From contig CATOTH010000005.1 of NCBI GenBank assembly GCA_951813065.1, positions 434,001-498,000 on the forward strand: 64,000 nucleotides of DNA. The letters run 5' to 3'. The position numbers and the translations under genes are program-made. The notes beneath the pieces are model-generated. The model did not search any database and was not told the origin of the DNA. It saw only the letters and a list, made by a program, of their open reading frames with translations. The DNA is from an uncultured Bryobacterales bacterium (GTDB taxonomy: Bacteria; Acidobacteriota; Terriglobia; Bryobacterales; UBA6623). Numbering within the stretch: the stretch's first letter is position 1; each line of letters opens with the position of its first letter. Shown here piece by piece: positions 7,816 through 15,654 of the stretch.

Positions 7816-8096
7816 CTCGGCACTCTCGTATGTAAGCCCCAATTATAAACGGCCCGCAAGGTCGAGATCCGCCAAATGAGCCGGAATCGGGAACCTAGTC
7901 GAGCCGGGTCCGGCGATTCCGTCCGTTTCCATCCGAAGCGGCGATCCCTGTGGTCCGTACCACCTGCAATGCCCCGAGCGAACGGACTTCTGGCCTGGTA
8001 CAGAAATGACTCGGTGGTCAGCCCTTCCGAACCAATCGGCGCCTCCTGGTCACGAGAGGACAACCCGAAAACCGATCGCTGCCACGCCAGCGGCTG
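7816..8096. other. Gap between TnpB 3' end and ThDP enzyme, no gene seen
   Basis: About 280 nt without a credible ORF. The first approximately 45 nt probably hold the right end of the IS element and the end of any guide RNA. Nothing else could be recognised. Confidence 0.5.
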
Positions 8097-9992
8097 CTAG
8101 ACGCTCTTCGTCCGCTTTTCCGCCAGGCTAAACTTCTGGTGCCATTCCGAGTCGGCACCTCCGCCGTACCGGGATGTCTCGACGTCCACGACGTACGGGC
8201 GACCTTCGCGTGTCGCCTCGACACCGCGCTCCAGGGCGGCTTCAAGCTCGGAGGAATCGTTGACCTTCTCGCCCGCGACGCCCTGGCTCTTGGCTAGCTC
8301 CACGAAGCTGATGTCTGGGTCACCGAGGTACATCCCGGTGTACTGATTGTTCTCCACCATCTTCCCGCCGTAGCGATAGTAAGCGTTGCGCACGGTCTGG
8401 TAATTGCGGTTGTTCGAAACGACGGTCAAGACGGGGATCTCATAACGTGCCTGCGTCCAGAAACCTGCCGCGCTGTACATCACCGAGCCATCGCCAATGG
8501 AACAAATGACTTGTCGATCGGGAACGGCGAGCTTCGCGCCAGCAGCCGCGCCGATTGCCCAGCCCAGCCCGTTGCCAGTATTCGCCACGCGCATCATTTC
8601 CCCGTCACGATGACCGAAGTTGAAGGCGCCGAACTTGGCGGTTAGGTTCTCAGGGACAACGATCGCATTCGGATCAGCAACCTTCGCAATCATCGCTCCA
8701 AGCTCGTCAGGATGGACGGGGCCCTGGCCGAAGTTCTTGCGTGCTGTCTCCTCGGCTTTCGCACGAGCGTTCTGTGTGAACTCCGCAAGCGCCGCCGAGC
8801 GCGGCTTGGCCAGCTTCTTGCGGCGGTTTGCAGTGGTCATTGAATCGATGGCGTCATTGAGGTCCCGGAGACCCTCCCTCGACGTGCCCGCCAAGACCAG
8901 GTCGGTGGGATAGTTGCGGCTGATTACGTCGCTATTCGCGGTGAGGCGGATGAACTTCGCGTCGAGCGGCGCTTCGGGACCGCGCGGGATGACCCTTCCA
9001 CCGAAGTCCGGCGCGCCAATGCTGAAGACAACGTCGGCCCCCGTGATCAGTTCGTGCCGTTGATTGAACCGACCGAGGTTCTGCGGATGGTGGGCCGGGA
9101 AGTTGTCGTACCCCTGGCCCTGGTTCGTGACCGGCAAGCCGAGCTTCTCGGCAAGCGTCATCAACTCGTCGCAACCCTGCGTCTTCCAGACTTCGTCGCC
9201 GGCGACCAGCACTGGGCGTTTCGCCTCGACCAGCAACTTGGCGGCCCGTTCGATAGCGTCCTTCGACGGCCTCATCTTGGCCATCGGCATGAACCGGTCG
9301 CCGGGCAAGATGAGCGCTTCGACGTTCTTCGACTCCAGCGCGTGGTGCGCCATCGCCAGATAGGTCGGCCCACCCGCCGGCGCCGTGGCGACCTTGAAGG
9401 CCCTTCGCAGCATGAGCGCCAAGCTGCGGGCATCCCGGGACTCCCAGGAAATCTTTGTGAACTGGCGGTTGACCTCCTTTTGGTCGTACCCCGGACGCGG
9501 GGCCAGGCCGGCATCGTCACTCCAAAGCTCGTTGTCGTTCAGTCCGGCGGTGACAACGAGCGCGGAGCCATCCTTCGACGCGTTGTACATCTGCCCGGCC
9601 GCCTGCGCAGTTCCGGCGATTACGTGGAGATTCACGAACCCCGGCTTGCCGGAAGCCCGGTAGTAGCCGTCGGCGAGCGAGATCACGATTCCTTCGTGCA
9701 GACCCATGATGAGCTGCGTGTGATCTTGGCCGACGAAGGCATCGAAGAACCCAACTTCGAACGAGCCCGGATTGGTGAAGAGGTAATCGACGCCGGCAGC
9801 CTTCATCTGGGCGACGACGAGTTCCCCGCCGGTGCCGGTCATCTTGATTGCCCCCTCCCCGCTTTCCGACGCCTCCAGGGGCGCGACGAGGGACTGCGCC
9901 GCGGCTGCGGTGAAGCCAAGTCCCGCGAGGGCTTCGAAGAGTCCGCGACGGGAAAGGTCGTTATTCAGGTAGCTGGCGATCAGGTGACGCAT
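8097..9992 (-). CDS. Thiamine-diphosphate-dependent enzyme with Tat-like leader
   Basis: A 631-residue member of the acetolactate synthase / benzoylformate decarboxylase / oxalyl-CoA decarboxylase superfamily, which makes or breaks C-C bonds next to a carbonyl using ThDP. ATG 9992 is chosen because GGGAGG precedes it by 8 nt; the frame stays open upstream but without a supported start. The N-terminal Pyr domain contains LHEGIVISLADGYYRASGKP with the catalytic Glu; the C-terminal PP domain has the GDGS...SNNRNY ThDP/Mg motif. The first approximately 35 residues are unusual: LSRRGLFEALAGLGFTAAAAQ resembles a twin-arginine signal, which would send the folded cofactor-loaded enzyme across the membrane. 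The central FAD/structural domain is present. No partner subunit is adjacent. Substrate is unknown. Confidence 0.88.
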   Translation of the reverse strand: MRHLIASYLNNDLSRRGLFEALAGLGFTAAAAQSLVAPLEASESGEGAIKMTGTGGELVVAQMKAAGVDYLFTNPGSFEVGFFDAFVGQDHTQLIMGLHEGIVISLADGYYRASGKPGFVNLHVIAGTAQAAGQMYNASKDGSALVVTAGLNDNELWSDDAGLAPRPGYDQKEVNRQFTKISWESRDARSLALMLRRAFKVATAPAGGPTYLAMAHHALESKNVEALILPGDRFMPMAKMRPSKDAIERAAKLLVEAKRPVLVAGDEVWKTQGCDELMTLAEKLGLPVTNQGQGYDNFPAHHPQNLGRFNQRHELITGADVVFSIGAPDFGGRVIPRGPEAPLDAKFIRLTANSDVISRNYPTDLVLAGTSREGLRDLNDAIDSMTTANRRKKLAKPRSAALAEFTQNARAKAEETARKNFGQGPVHPDELGAMIAKVADPNAIVVPENLTAKFGAFNFGHRDGEMMRVANTGNGLGWAIGAAAGAKLAVPDRQVICSIGDGSVMYSAAGFWTQARYEIPVLTVVSNNRNYQTVRNAYYRYGGKMVENNQYTGMYLGDPDISFVELAKSQGVAGEKVNDSSELEAALERGVEATREGRPYVVDVETSRYGGGADSEWHQKFSLAEKRTKSV

Positions 9993-10246
9993 GATTCTCC
10001 TCCCAGGCGACAGGCCACATTGATCGTATAGGATTGTGGCCGGAGAAACGGCAAGTAGGTGCGAGTTTCCGCCGTTCCTGCACTCATCCAGACGAGGCAC
10101 TCTGAACCGCGCTGGCGGGCCGGCGTCGACCTCGATGCCGCCCGCGAAGCCAACCCGCCAACAGGATTGGGCCAAGACGTGCGCCTCGGGGGATCGATAT
10201 TGGAACAAACGCCGAGCAGTATCCGTCCGTGCTCGGACCGGATGGG

Positions 10247-10753
10247 TCAAAGGATGGTGATGCCTTCCTGACTCGCCGCCGCCGACAGCCTGGCGTCGCT
10301 GCATACAAGGTCCAGCGTCAGCGGGTCCTCGCCCGAAGCGACGAGAGCCGCCGCCAATTGCATCGCATCGGCGCTAAGGAGCGAATGGATCCGCCGCAGG
10401 CGTAGCGATCGATTCCGCACCCGCTGCATGGGCCGAACTTCCAACCAAGTCTCCGCGAATCCCCGCAGTCGTTCGAGCGACTGCCCTAGTCCGGCGGAAT
10501 CGATAGCGTTCTCTCGATGGAGGCGGTTCAGGGCTGAAGCGCACTCTATCTGACTTGCCCACCAAGTGACAATGGCGGGGTCTCGCCGAAGCAGGTCCCG
10601 TCTCCGAGCGCTCATCGGTTCCTCGACAACCAACGATATGTTGCGGTCCTCCGTCGGGCGGGAATAGCGTGCTCTACCTACCATCGCCCGCCGTCGCCTC
10701 GCGTCCGGTTCTGAACCGGCTTGAAAGACTGCCCCGAACAACAAGCGTGACAC
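10247..10753 (-). pseudogene. PIN-domain (VapC-like) protein, degenerate N-terminus
   Basis: The C-terminal two thirds match a VapC-type PIN ribonuclease: VEEPMS, a helical middle part, then LSADAMQLAAALVASGEDP and LVCSDARLSAAASQEGI with two of the expected acidic residues. The segment before VEEP (MVGRARYSRPTEDRNISL) should hold the first strand and the first catalytic Asp (pattern YLDTSALV) but does not, and neither other frame supplies it. The open frame extends to 10753, with a further ATG at 10684; which start is used is unclear. No antitoxin gene is recognisable upstream. This is most likely a decayed toxin gene. Confidence in the PIN family is moderate to good, in function low. Confidence 0.6.
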
Positions 10754-10862
10754 GATGAGATTGTGGGTACCGATATCGTCAGAGTGCCCAGAAGTTGGCC
10801 ACCGCCGTGGAGGACAGGCGAGCGTTCTCCACGCCTTGAGCTAGTTGCGATCGACCCTCGTG

Positions 10863-10868
10863 TATACT
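10863..10868 (+). promoter_or_regulatory. Putative -10 box of the DUF2272 gene
   Basis: TATACT, five of six consensus positions, 51 nt upstream of the ATG at 10920. No good -35 hexamer is spaced correctly. Low confidence. Confidence 0.25.
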
Positions 10869-10919
10869 CGGCCAAAACCAGCGGTTGTAGTGCAGGCCAA
10901 GCACTTGATGGGAATCTCG

Positions 10920-11927
10920 ATGAAGACGATTTTTCTTGCGTTAGCGGGTACAGTGGCGATTCTGGCTTCGACACCTGACTGGCTCGCGCAACAGAAACCC
11001 TTGGACCGGCTCCCCGCTGAGCAGTTCGACGCCGCGGCACCGTCGGCACTGGTCAATGGCCCACCGGGACAGATGAGCGTCCGGTCCAGCACGTGCCGGA
11101 ATCTGCCGACCGGGGAAATACGGCGGCGGATCGTAGATGTTGCCGTGCAGGAATGGGGGTTCTTCGGATTCTCAATCGTCGACGAAACCATCCAGGAGGA
11201 AGAGCGTTCACTCGTCGGAAACGAAGCCAGCGATGGCGGCTCTCAAGCGTGGAGGCGACACCGTTGGTGGCGAGTGGATCCCGTCGAGGGTGCCCGCGTC
11301 GCATCGACAATCGGTGGCTACTGGGCGGCAACGCCGGACGGATCCTGGATGGTGGACCGTCAGAACAGCAGGTGGAAGGGGCCCGATGGCTTGGCCTCGC
11401 GTTGGCGCGATCCCTGGTCCGCGGCATTCGTCTCCTGGGTAATGTGCGAGGGCGGACTCGGCAGTTCTAATCGGTTCCGACGTTCAATCGCTCACCATGT
11501 CTACGTCGATCAAGCCATACGGGCTCGCGATGCAGGGTCTTCCCAGGCTGGTTTCACGGCATACGACGTCGGCGAGACCGTTGTCGGGCCGGGCGATCTG
11601 CTCTGCAGCAGCCGGCGAGGAAGCTATGGGACAATCGCCCAACGGCGCCGTCATCTCGGAGTCGACGCCCGCATGCATTGCGATGTTGTCGTGAAGCTGG
11701 AGGCGGATCGTAAACGCATTCTGGCTATTGGCGGCAACGTGCGGGGAACCGTCAGTTTGAAACTGCTGCCCGCGGCGCTGCGCGGCGGAAATCTCGCTCC
11801 GACCCGTGAGATATTCGCCCACTTGAGACTACGCGCCGACGCTATCGAAGACGATGCGCTCGACAGCAGTCCGACAGCCCAGGCCCTCCAGGGCGCCTCA
11901 TCCTCGCGATCGATCTCAACCCGCTAG
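10920..11927 (+). CDS. DUF2272 domain secreted protein
   Basis: A 335-residue exported protein with a signal peptide (MKTIFLALAGTVAILA) and a DUF2272 domain in its C-terminal half. The diagnostic stretch is DPWSAAFVSWVMCEGG, followed by a Ser/His-containing segment (SIAHHVYVDQAI), VVGPGDLLC, MHCDVVV and AIGGNVRGTVSLK. The layout WxAAFVS ... GDLL ... HCDVVV ... GGN resembles CHAP/NlpC-like amidase folds in which the nucleophilic Cys of WCAAF is replaced by Ser; that comparison is my inference, and the domain has no established function that I can cite. ATG 10920 is preferred to the ATG at 10908 and to upstream codons because it places the signal peptide at the very start. The gene ends tail-to-tail with the ORF at 11924-12220, both stops sharing CTAG. 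Confidence 0.75.
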   Translation: MKTIFLALAGTVAILASTPDWLAQQKPLDRLPAEQFDAAAPSALVNGPPGQMSVRSSTCRNLPTGEIRRRIVDVAVQEWGFFGFSIVDETIQEEERSLVGNEASDGGSQAWRRHRWWRVDPVEGARVASTIGGYWAATPDGSWMVDRQNSRWKGPDGLASRWRDPWSAAFVSWVMCEGGLGSSNRFRRSIAHHVYVDQAIRARDAGSSQAGFTAYDVGETVVGPGDLLCSSRRGSYGTIAQRRRHLGVDARMHCDVVVKLEADRKRILAIGGNVRGTVSLKLLPAALRGGNLAPTREIFAHLRLRADAIEDDALDSSPTAQALQGASSSRSISTR

Positions 11928-12220
11928 CATTCTGCCTGCGCCGTGAACTTGATCTGCAACAGGTCGAAGGCCCTTCGGTGCAAATCGGTTGGGACGCCTA
12001 GGTTGTCAATCGTTCCCGGCTCGCAAGGAACCTGGACGGTGTTCGCAGTCGGCAACGCCAGATTATCCAGCAAGCCCCTCAATTCCTGCACCAGCCGGCC
12101 GCTCGTTGGATTCCTGCGAACGGCCGCTTTCGTCTTCCCACGCTCTGGGTGCCTACGCTTGCCGTACGCGCGGAGAGATGAAGCCAGCTGCATCGCGAAT
12201 GCGATCGTGCTAGCTCTCAT
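11924..12220 (-). CDS. Hypothetical small protein
   Basis: A 98-residue ORF that I do not recognise. ATG 12220 is preceded by AGGGGAAG at reasonable spacing, and its stop shares the CTAG of the convergent DUF2272 gene, both mild arguments that it is real. The N-terminus (MRASTIAFAMQLASSLRAYG) is weakly hydrophobic, followed by a basic stretch and a more regular C-terminal part (LVQELRGLLDNLALPTANT). No motif identifies a function. It may equally be a chance ORF. Confidence 0.35.
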   Translation of the reverse strand: MRASTIAFAMQLASSLRAYGKRRHPERGKTKAAVRRNPTSGRLVQELRGLLDNLALPTANTVQVPCEPGTIDNLGVPTDLHRRAFDLLQIKFTAQAEC

Positions 12221-12330
12221 GTGTCTTCCCCTAGGCTCCCAAGAGCCGGCCAACCTCTCAAAGATGGCATAGTTGGAACTTGGGTGTCGGCAACTTGAAG
12301 GGCAACGATCAAGAGCATCCAGGACTCGCG

Positions 12331-12504
12331 ATGGCCGCAAGGCTCATACCGGTACTGGCAGCGCTGGCGCTCGGACTGGCACTGGGGTGTGTCGGCGTGT
12401 CTCCGGTCCAGGTTCCCGTGCCGACTCCCAACCCAGTTCCAGGGCCTCAGCTTCCGCCCACATTGCCGGACTTCCAGGACGTAGAAGACCTAGGCCGGAC
12501 GTAG
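12331..12504 (+). CDS. Small proline-rich lipoprotein
   Basis: A 57-residue ORF with a classical lipoprotein signal: MAARLIPVLAALALGLALGC, ending in the lipobox LALGC. The mature part is about 37 residues, rich in Pro and Val (VPVPTPNPVPGPQLPPTLP). Such tiny Pro-rich lipoproteins often act as small envelope or secretion accessory factors, but no function can be assigned. The ribosome binding site is weak (AGGA 8 nt before ATG 12331). No operon partner is apparent. Confidence 0.5.
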   Translation: MAARLIPVLAALALGLALGCVGVSPVQVPVPTPNPVPGPQLPPTLPDFQDVEDLGRT

Positions 12505-12879
12505 GCCAAAGCACTCGGAACGGCTGTAGCTCGACCTACGGGCCTCATTGTGATCGCATGGGCTGTGAGTTGTACTGACGCTCCGATGGTAGGCGGCCCT
12601 GCGGAGGAGTTCAATGCGCTTAGGGCCGGATGAGGCGGAGCTACGGCAACGGACAGGTCTGCGGCGAGTGTGCAGGGAGCCCCGATGGAAGGACTCCCTC
12701 GGAGGCTGCCTGGGCTTATGGGATGTCATTCAATGTCAGGCGCTATCTGGGTTTGCTTACGTTGCAAATCCGGTGTGATCCGACGTGGGGCTTGGGCAAG
12801 CGTGCCCGCAACCGCAGTCGTGATCGATTGACCAACGGCCGCTGGGCTGCTCACAGTGTGGTCGTTAAGGGGGATCGTC
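12505..12879. other. Gene-poor gap upstream of the SulP fragment
   Basis: About 375 nt. All three plus frames were read for the missing N-terminal half of the SulP transporter and nothing similar was found, so the missing part has been deleted or replaced rather than frameshifted. No repeat or insertion sequence end was recognised. Confidence 0.5.
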
Positions 12880-13647
12880 ATGAGTGCGTCTGGAGGAGTG
12901 ACCAGCAGTCGCACCGGCGGCCGCAGCCCGCTAGCAGGGGCAATTGGCGCAGTCCTTTTGCTCGGCTTCCTCGTGGGCTTTGGCAGGGTGGCCGAGCCAA
13001 TCCCGCTCGCGGTGCTTTCCGGGATCCTCATGAAAATCGGGTGGGACATCATCGATTGGCGATTCCTCACTCGTATCCGCCGGATCCGGCTGGAATACAT
13101 CGTCGTGATGCTTATCACCTTCGGACTCACCGTATTCGTCGACCTGATCACGGCGGTTGCGCTCGGACTCATCGCTGCGGGAGTCGTGCGATCAAGAGAA
13201 TCAGAGCGTCACGAATTGGACCGAGTGAGATCGCTGCCCTTGTTGAATCCCGCGTTCTTCCCGGAATCGGACAACCTTGTGGACTTTGATCCGTTCCGAA
13301 TGCCAGTCGGCCTTGTCACGTTGCGCGGACGCTTCTCGATCGCGTCGGCGAATGAAGTGACTCGCGCGGTGACAGCGGACATCGAGGATCACGACATCGT
13401 GATCTTGGACTTTTCGAGCACATCCAGCGTCGACGAAAGCGCCGCCCTGGCAATCGAGCAGTTGATCCACTCCGCCAGGGATAGGGACACGGCCTGGATC
13501 GTGCTCGGTCTGGCGGGCGAAGTGGCCGATGTTCTTCATTCACTCATGGTTCTTGGTGCAATCCCGAGCGAGTGCTTTGTGTCCAACCTGGATGAAGCGG
13601 TAGTCGTCGCGAACGGAATCCTGGATGCGCGCAAAGCCACGACATAG
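12880..13647 (+). pseudogene. SulP anion transporter, 5'-truncated
   Basis: The last approximately 255 residues of a SulP (SLC26-type) sulfate/bicarbonate permease. The order is: a loop (TGGRSPLAG), membrane segments around GAVLLLGFLVGFG, IPLAVLSGILMKIGWDIIDW and YIVVMLITFGLTVFVDLITA, and then a complete cytoplasmic STAS domain (VTLRGRFSIASANEV ... ILDFSSTSSVDESAALAIEQ). Family members are usually about 500-570 residues; the first eight or so membrane helices are absent. ATG 12880 has an AGGGGGA ribosome binding site, so the remnant might still be translated, but it should not transport. A standalone STAS-like role is possible but speculative. Confidence 0.8.
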
Positions 13648-13878
13648 TGCAACGGCAAGCGAAGACGCGCTGCATCAAGCAATCGAATCCGGTGGCGGAT
13701 CGCCGATGGGACTTGCCGTCGGTCCGGACGATCGGAGCCCTGGGGTTGACGCCAGTGGCAGCACCTGGCCGCAATTCGGCCAACGCGGTTTCTGCGCTGG
13801 TGCACCCGTCGGTGCGGGCGGGCAGCCCAGGGATGGCCAGGACCTTTAGACTAACGAGAGCCCACACACCGGCGCCCC

Positions 13879-15567
13879 GTGCAGATCATTGCCAAGAACA
13901 ACGAAATCTACGACGCCGTCATAGTCGGCTCCGGTGCAACCGGTGGCTGGGTCGCGAAGACCCTTTCCGAGTCCGGCATGCAAGTGGCGCTGCTGGAAGC
14001 GGGCCATCGAACAACCGAGGCCGAATTCACGGAACACTTGCTCCCGTACGATCTCAAGTACCGGGGTCGATCCCCAGAAATCGCTCGGAACCGACCGATT
14101 CAGAGCATGAAGTATGCCTGCCGGGAGTCGAACTTCAAGTGGTTCGTCGACGATGTCTGGAACCCCTACACCTACCCCGAAGACAGGCCCTTCCAATGGA
14201 CCCGCGGCCGCCAACTCGGCGGGAGATCGCTCACGTGGGCCCGCCAGAGCTACAGGCTCTCGAAACTCGATTTCTCCGCCGCCAGTCACGACGGCTACGG
14301 AGAGGACTGGCCCATGACCTACGAGGAGATGGTCCCGTACTACGAGACTGTCGAGCGCTACGTCGGAATCAGCGGGGAGCCGCTCGGCCTGATGCAGTTC
14401 CCGGACAGCATCATGCAGCCGCCGATGGGGATGACCTGCGGCGAGAAGCATTTCCAGGCGAAGGTCAACGCCCGGTTCGATCGCCACGTCACCATCGGCC
14501 GCACGGCGATACTGACCAGGCCGCTGAACGGCCGGCAGCCCTGCCACTACTGCGGCCCGTGCGAGCACGGGTGCGTCACGCACTCCTACTTCTCAAGCGT
14601 CTGGACGACGGTCGCCGACGCCGAGAAATCCGGCAATTGCAAGGTGCTGACCGACGCCGTGGTCTCTCACGTGACCATCGACAAGCACACAGGCCTCGCC
14701 AACGGGGTCGCCTACTACGACCGACTTACCCGTGCCCCGAGGGAGATTCGCGCCAAGATCGTTGTGTTGTCAGCTTCGACATTGGAATCAACGCGCATCT
14801 TGCTGAACTCAGGCAATGGCTTCTGCAATTCATCCGGCGTGCTCGGCCATTTCGTGATGGACCACATGTACGGGGGTGTATCCGGCGTGCTGCCGGTGAA
14901 GGAAGACAGGAAATGGGCGGGTCCGCCGCGGCGGCCAAACGGCCTCTACCTGCCGCGTTACGTGAATGTCGACCGCCAGCATGCCGACGGCATGATCCGA
15001 GGCTTCGGAGCGCAGATGCGCAACGCTTCCAGCTACGGGTCGCCGCAAGCGATTTCCCGCGTCCCGGGCTTCGGGGCGGCTTTCAAGCGCGCAGTGGTCG
15101 CGTCCGAGGACTACTGGCGCTTCAGCCTGTCGACGTCAAGCGAGTGTCTCGCGCGCTACGAGAACTACGTCGAACTCGATCCCCGAGTCAAGGATGCTTG
15201 GGGCATTCCGGCACTCCATATGAACGTCACCTGGGGCGAGAACGAAATGCGCTTGTTCAGCTACTCGGCTGACGCCGGCGAGGAGATGCTCCTGGCCGCC
15301 GGAGCCGAAGACATCCGCAAGATCAAGACACCGCGATGGCCCGGAGGCGCGACGCACGAGGTCGGCACGGCGCGAATGGGGGACGATCCACGCAAGTTCG
15401 TGCTCAACAAATGGAACCAGGCCCACGACCTGAAGAACCTCTTCGTCACCGACGGAGCGGCCTTCGTCACAATCGGCCACGTCAACCCCACGCTCACGAT
15501 GATGGCCTTGGCGCGGCGGGCATCGGAGTACTTGGTTGACGCCGCGAAGCGCGGCGACCTCGGCTGA
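13879..15567 (+). CDS. GMC-family FAD oxidoreductase
   Basis: A 562-residue glucose-methanol-choline oxidoreductase, which oxidises an alcohol or sugar hydroxyl with FAD. The N-terminus has the Rossmann motif VIVGSGATGGWVAK ending in the ribose-binding Glu of LLEAG. The C-terminus has GTARMGDDP, the flavin-binding VTDGAAFVTIGHVNPTLT and the catalytic His/Asn pair. A cysteine-rich patch, CHYCGPCEHGC, sits around residue 218; similar patches occur in large subunits of gluconate/fructose dehydrogenases. No signal peptide is evident, though a small hitch-hiker subunit could export it; none lies next to it. The start is GTG 13879 with a weak ribosome binding site. It is followed 87 nt later by a secreted quinoprotein. 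Confidence 0.9.
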   Translation: MQIIAKNNEIYDAVIVGSGATGGWVAKTLSESGMQVALLEAGHRTTEAEFTEHLLPYDLKYRGRSPEIARNRPIQSMKYACRESNFKWFVDDVWNPYTYPEDRPFQWTRGRQLGGRSLTWARQSYRLSKLDFSAASHDGYGEDWPMTYEEMVPYYETVERYVGISGEPLGLMQFPDSIMQPPMGMTCGEKHFQAKVNARFDRHVTIGRTAILTRPLNGRQPCHYCGPCEHGCVTHSYFSSVWTTVADAEKSGNCKVLTDAVVSHVTIDKHTGLANGVAYYDRLTRAPREIRAKIVVLSASTLESTRILLNSGNGFCNSSGVLGHFVMDHMYGGVSGVLPVKEDRKWAGPPRRPNGLYLPRYVNVDRQHADGMIRGFGAQMRNASSYGSPQAISRVPGFGAAFKRAVVASEDYWRFSLSTSSECLARYENYVELDPRVKDAWGIPALHMNVTWGENEMRLFSYSADAGEEMLLAAGAEDIRKIKTPRWPGGATHEVGTARMGDDPRKFVLNKWNQAHDLKNLFVTDGAAFVTIGHVNPTLTMMALARRASEYLVDAAKRGDLG

Positions 15568-15619
15568 TGCCGGGCGGGGTCGCGGTCAGGGTGGCCCTCC
15601 CGGTAGCATTGCGAACCCC

Positions 15620-15625
15620 TATAAT
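15620..15625 (+). promoter_or_regulatory. Putative -10 box of the sugar dehydrogenase gene
   Basis: Perfect TATAAT in the context TATAATTCGA, the same extended sequence as upstream of the Omp85 gene (47552). It ends 29 nt before the TTG start. No consensus -35 was found. Confidence 0.4.
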
Positions 15626-15654
15626 TCGAACTGTTCAAGACAGGCCCGAGAATC

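Larger units (their letters stand above)
3130..7860 (+). mobile_element. IS200/IS605-type (TnpB-only) element, split by a RIT insertion
   Basis: The element consists of a tnpB gene with no tnpA. Boundaries are approximate. At the left end TCCTATT (3137-3143) and AATAGGA (3159-3165) form a 7-bp hairpin, as expected of a subterminal IS605 left-end structure, 26 nt before the tnpB start. The right end is placed by inference just beyond the tnpB stop (7815). The element is interrupted after 4152 by the RIT element and resumes after 7568. The target-adjacent motif and exact ends cannot be set without other copies for comparison. Confidence 0.55.

Noticed and set aside
13647-15272. 541-codon plus-strand ORF
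   Set aside because: It overlaps the GMC oxidoreductase in another frame, is extremely Arg-rich and has no recognisable domain.
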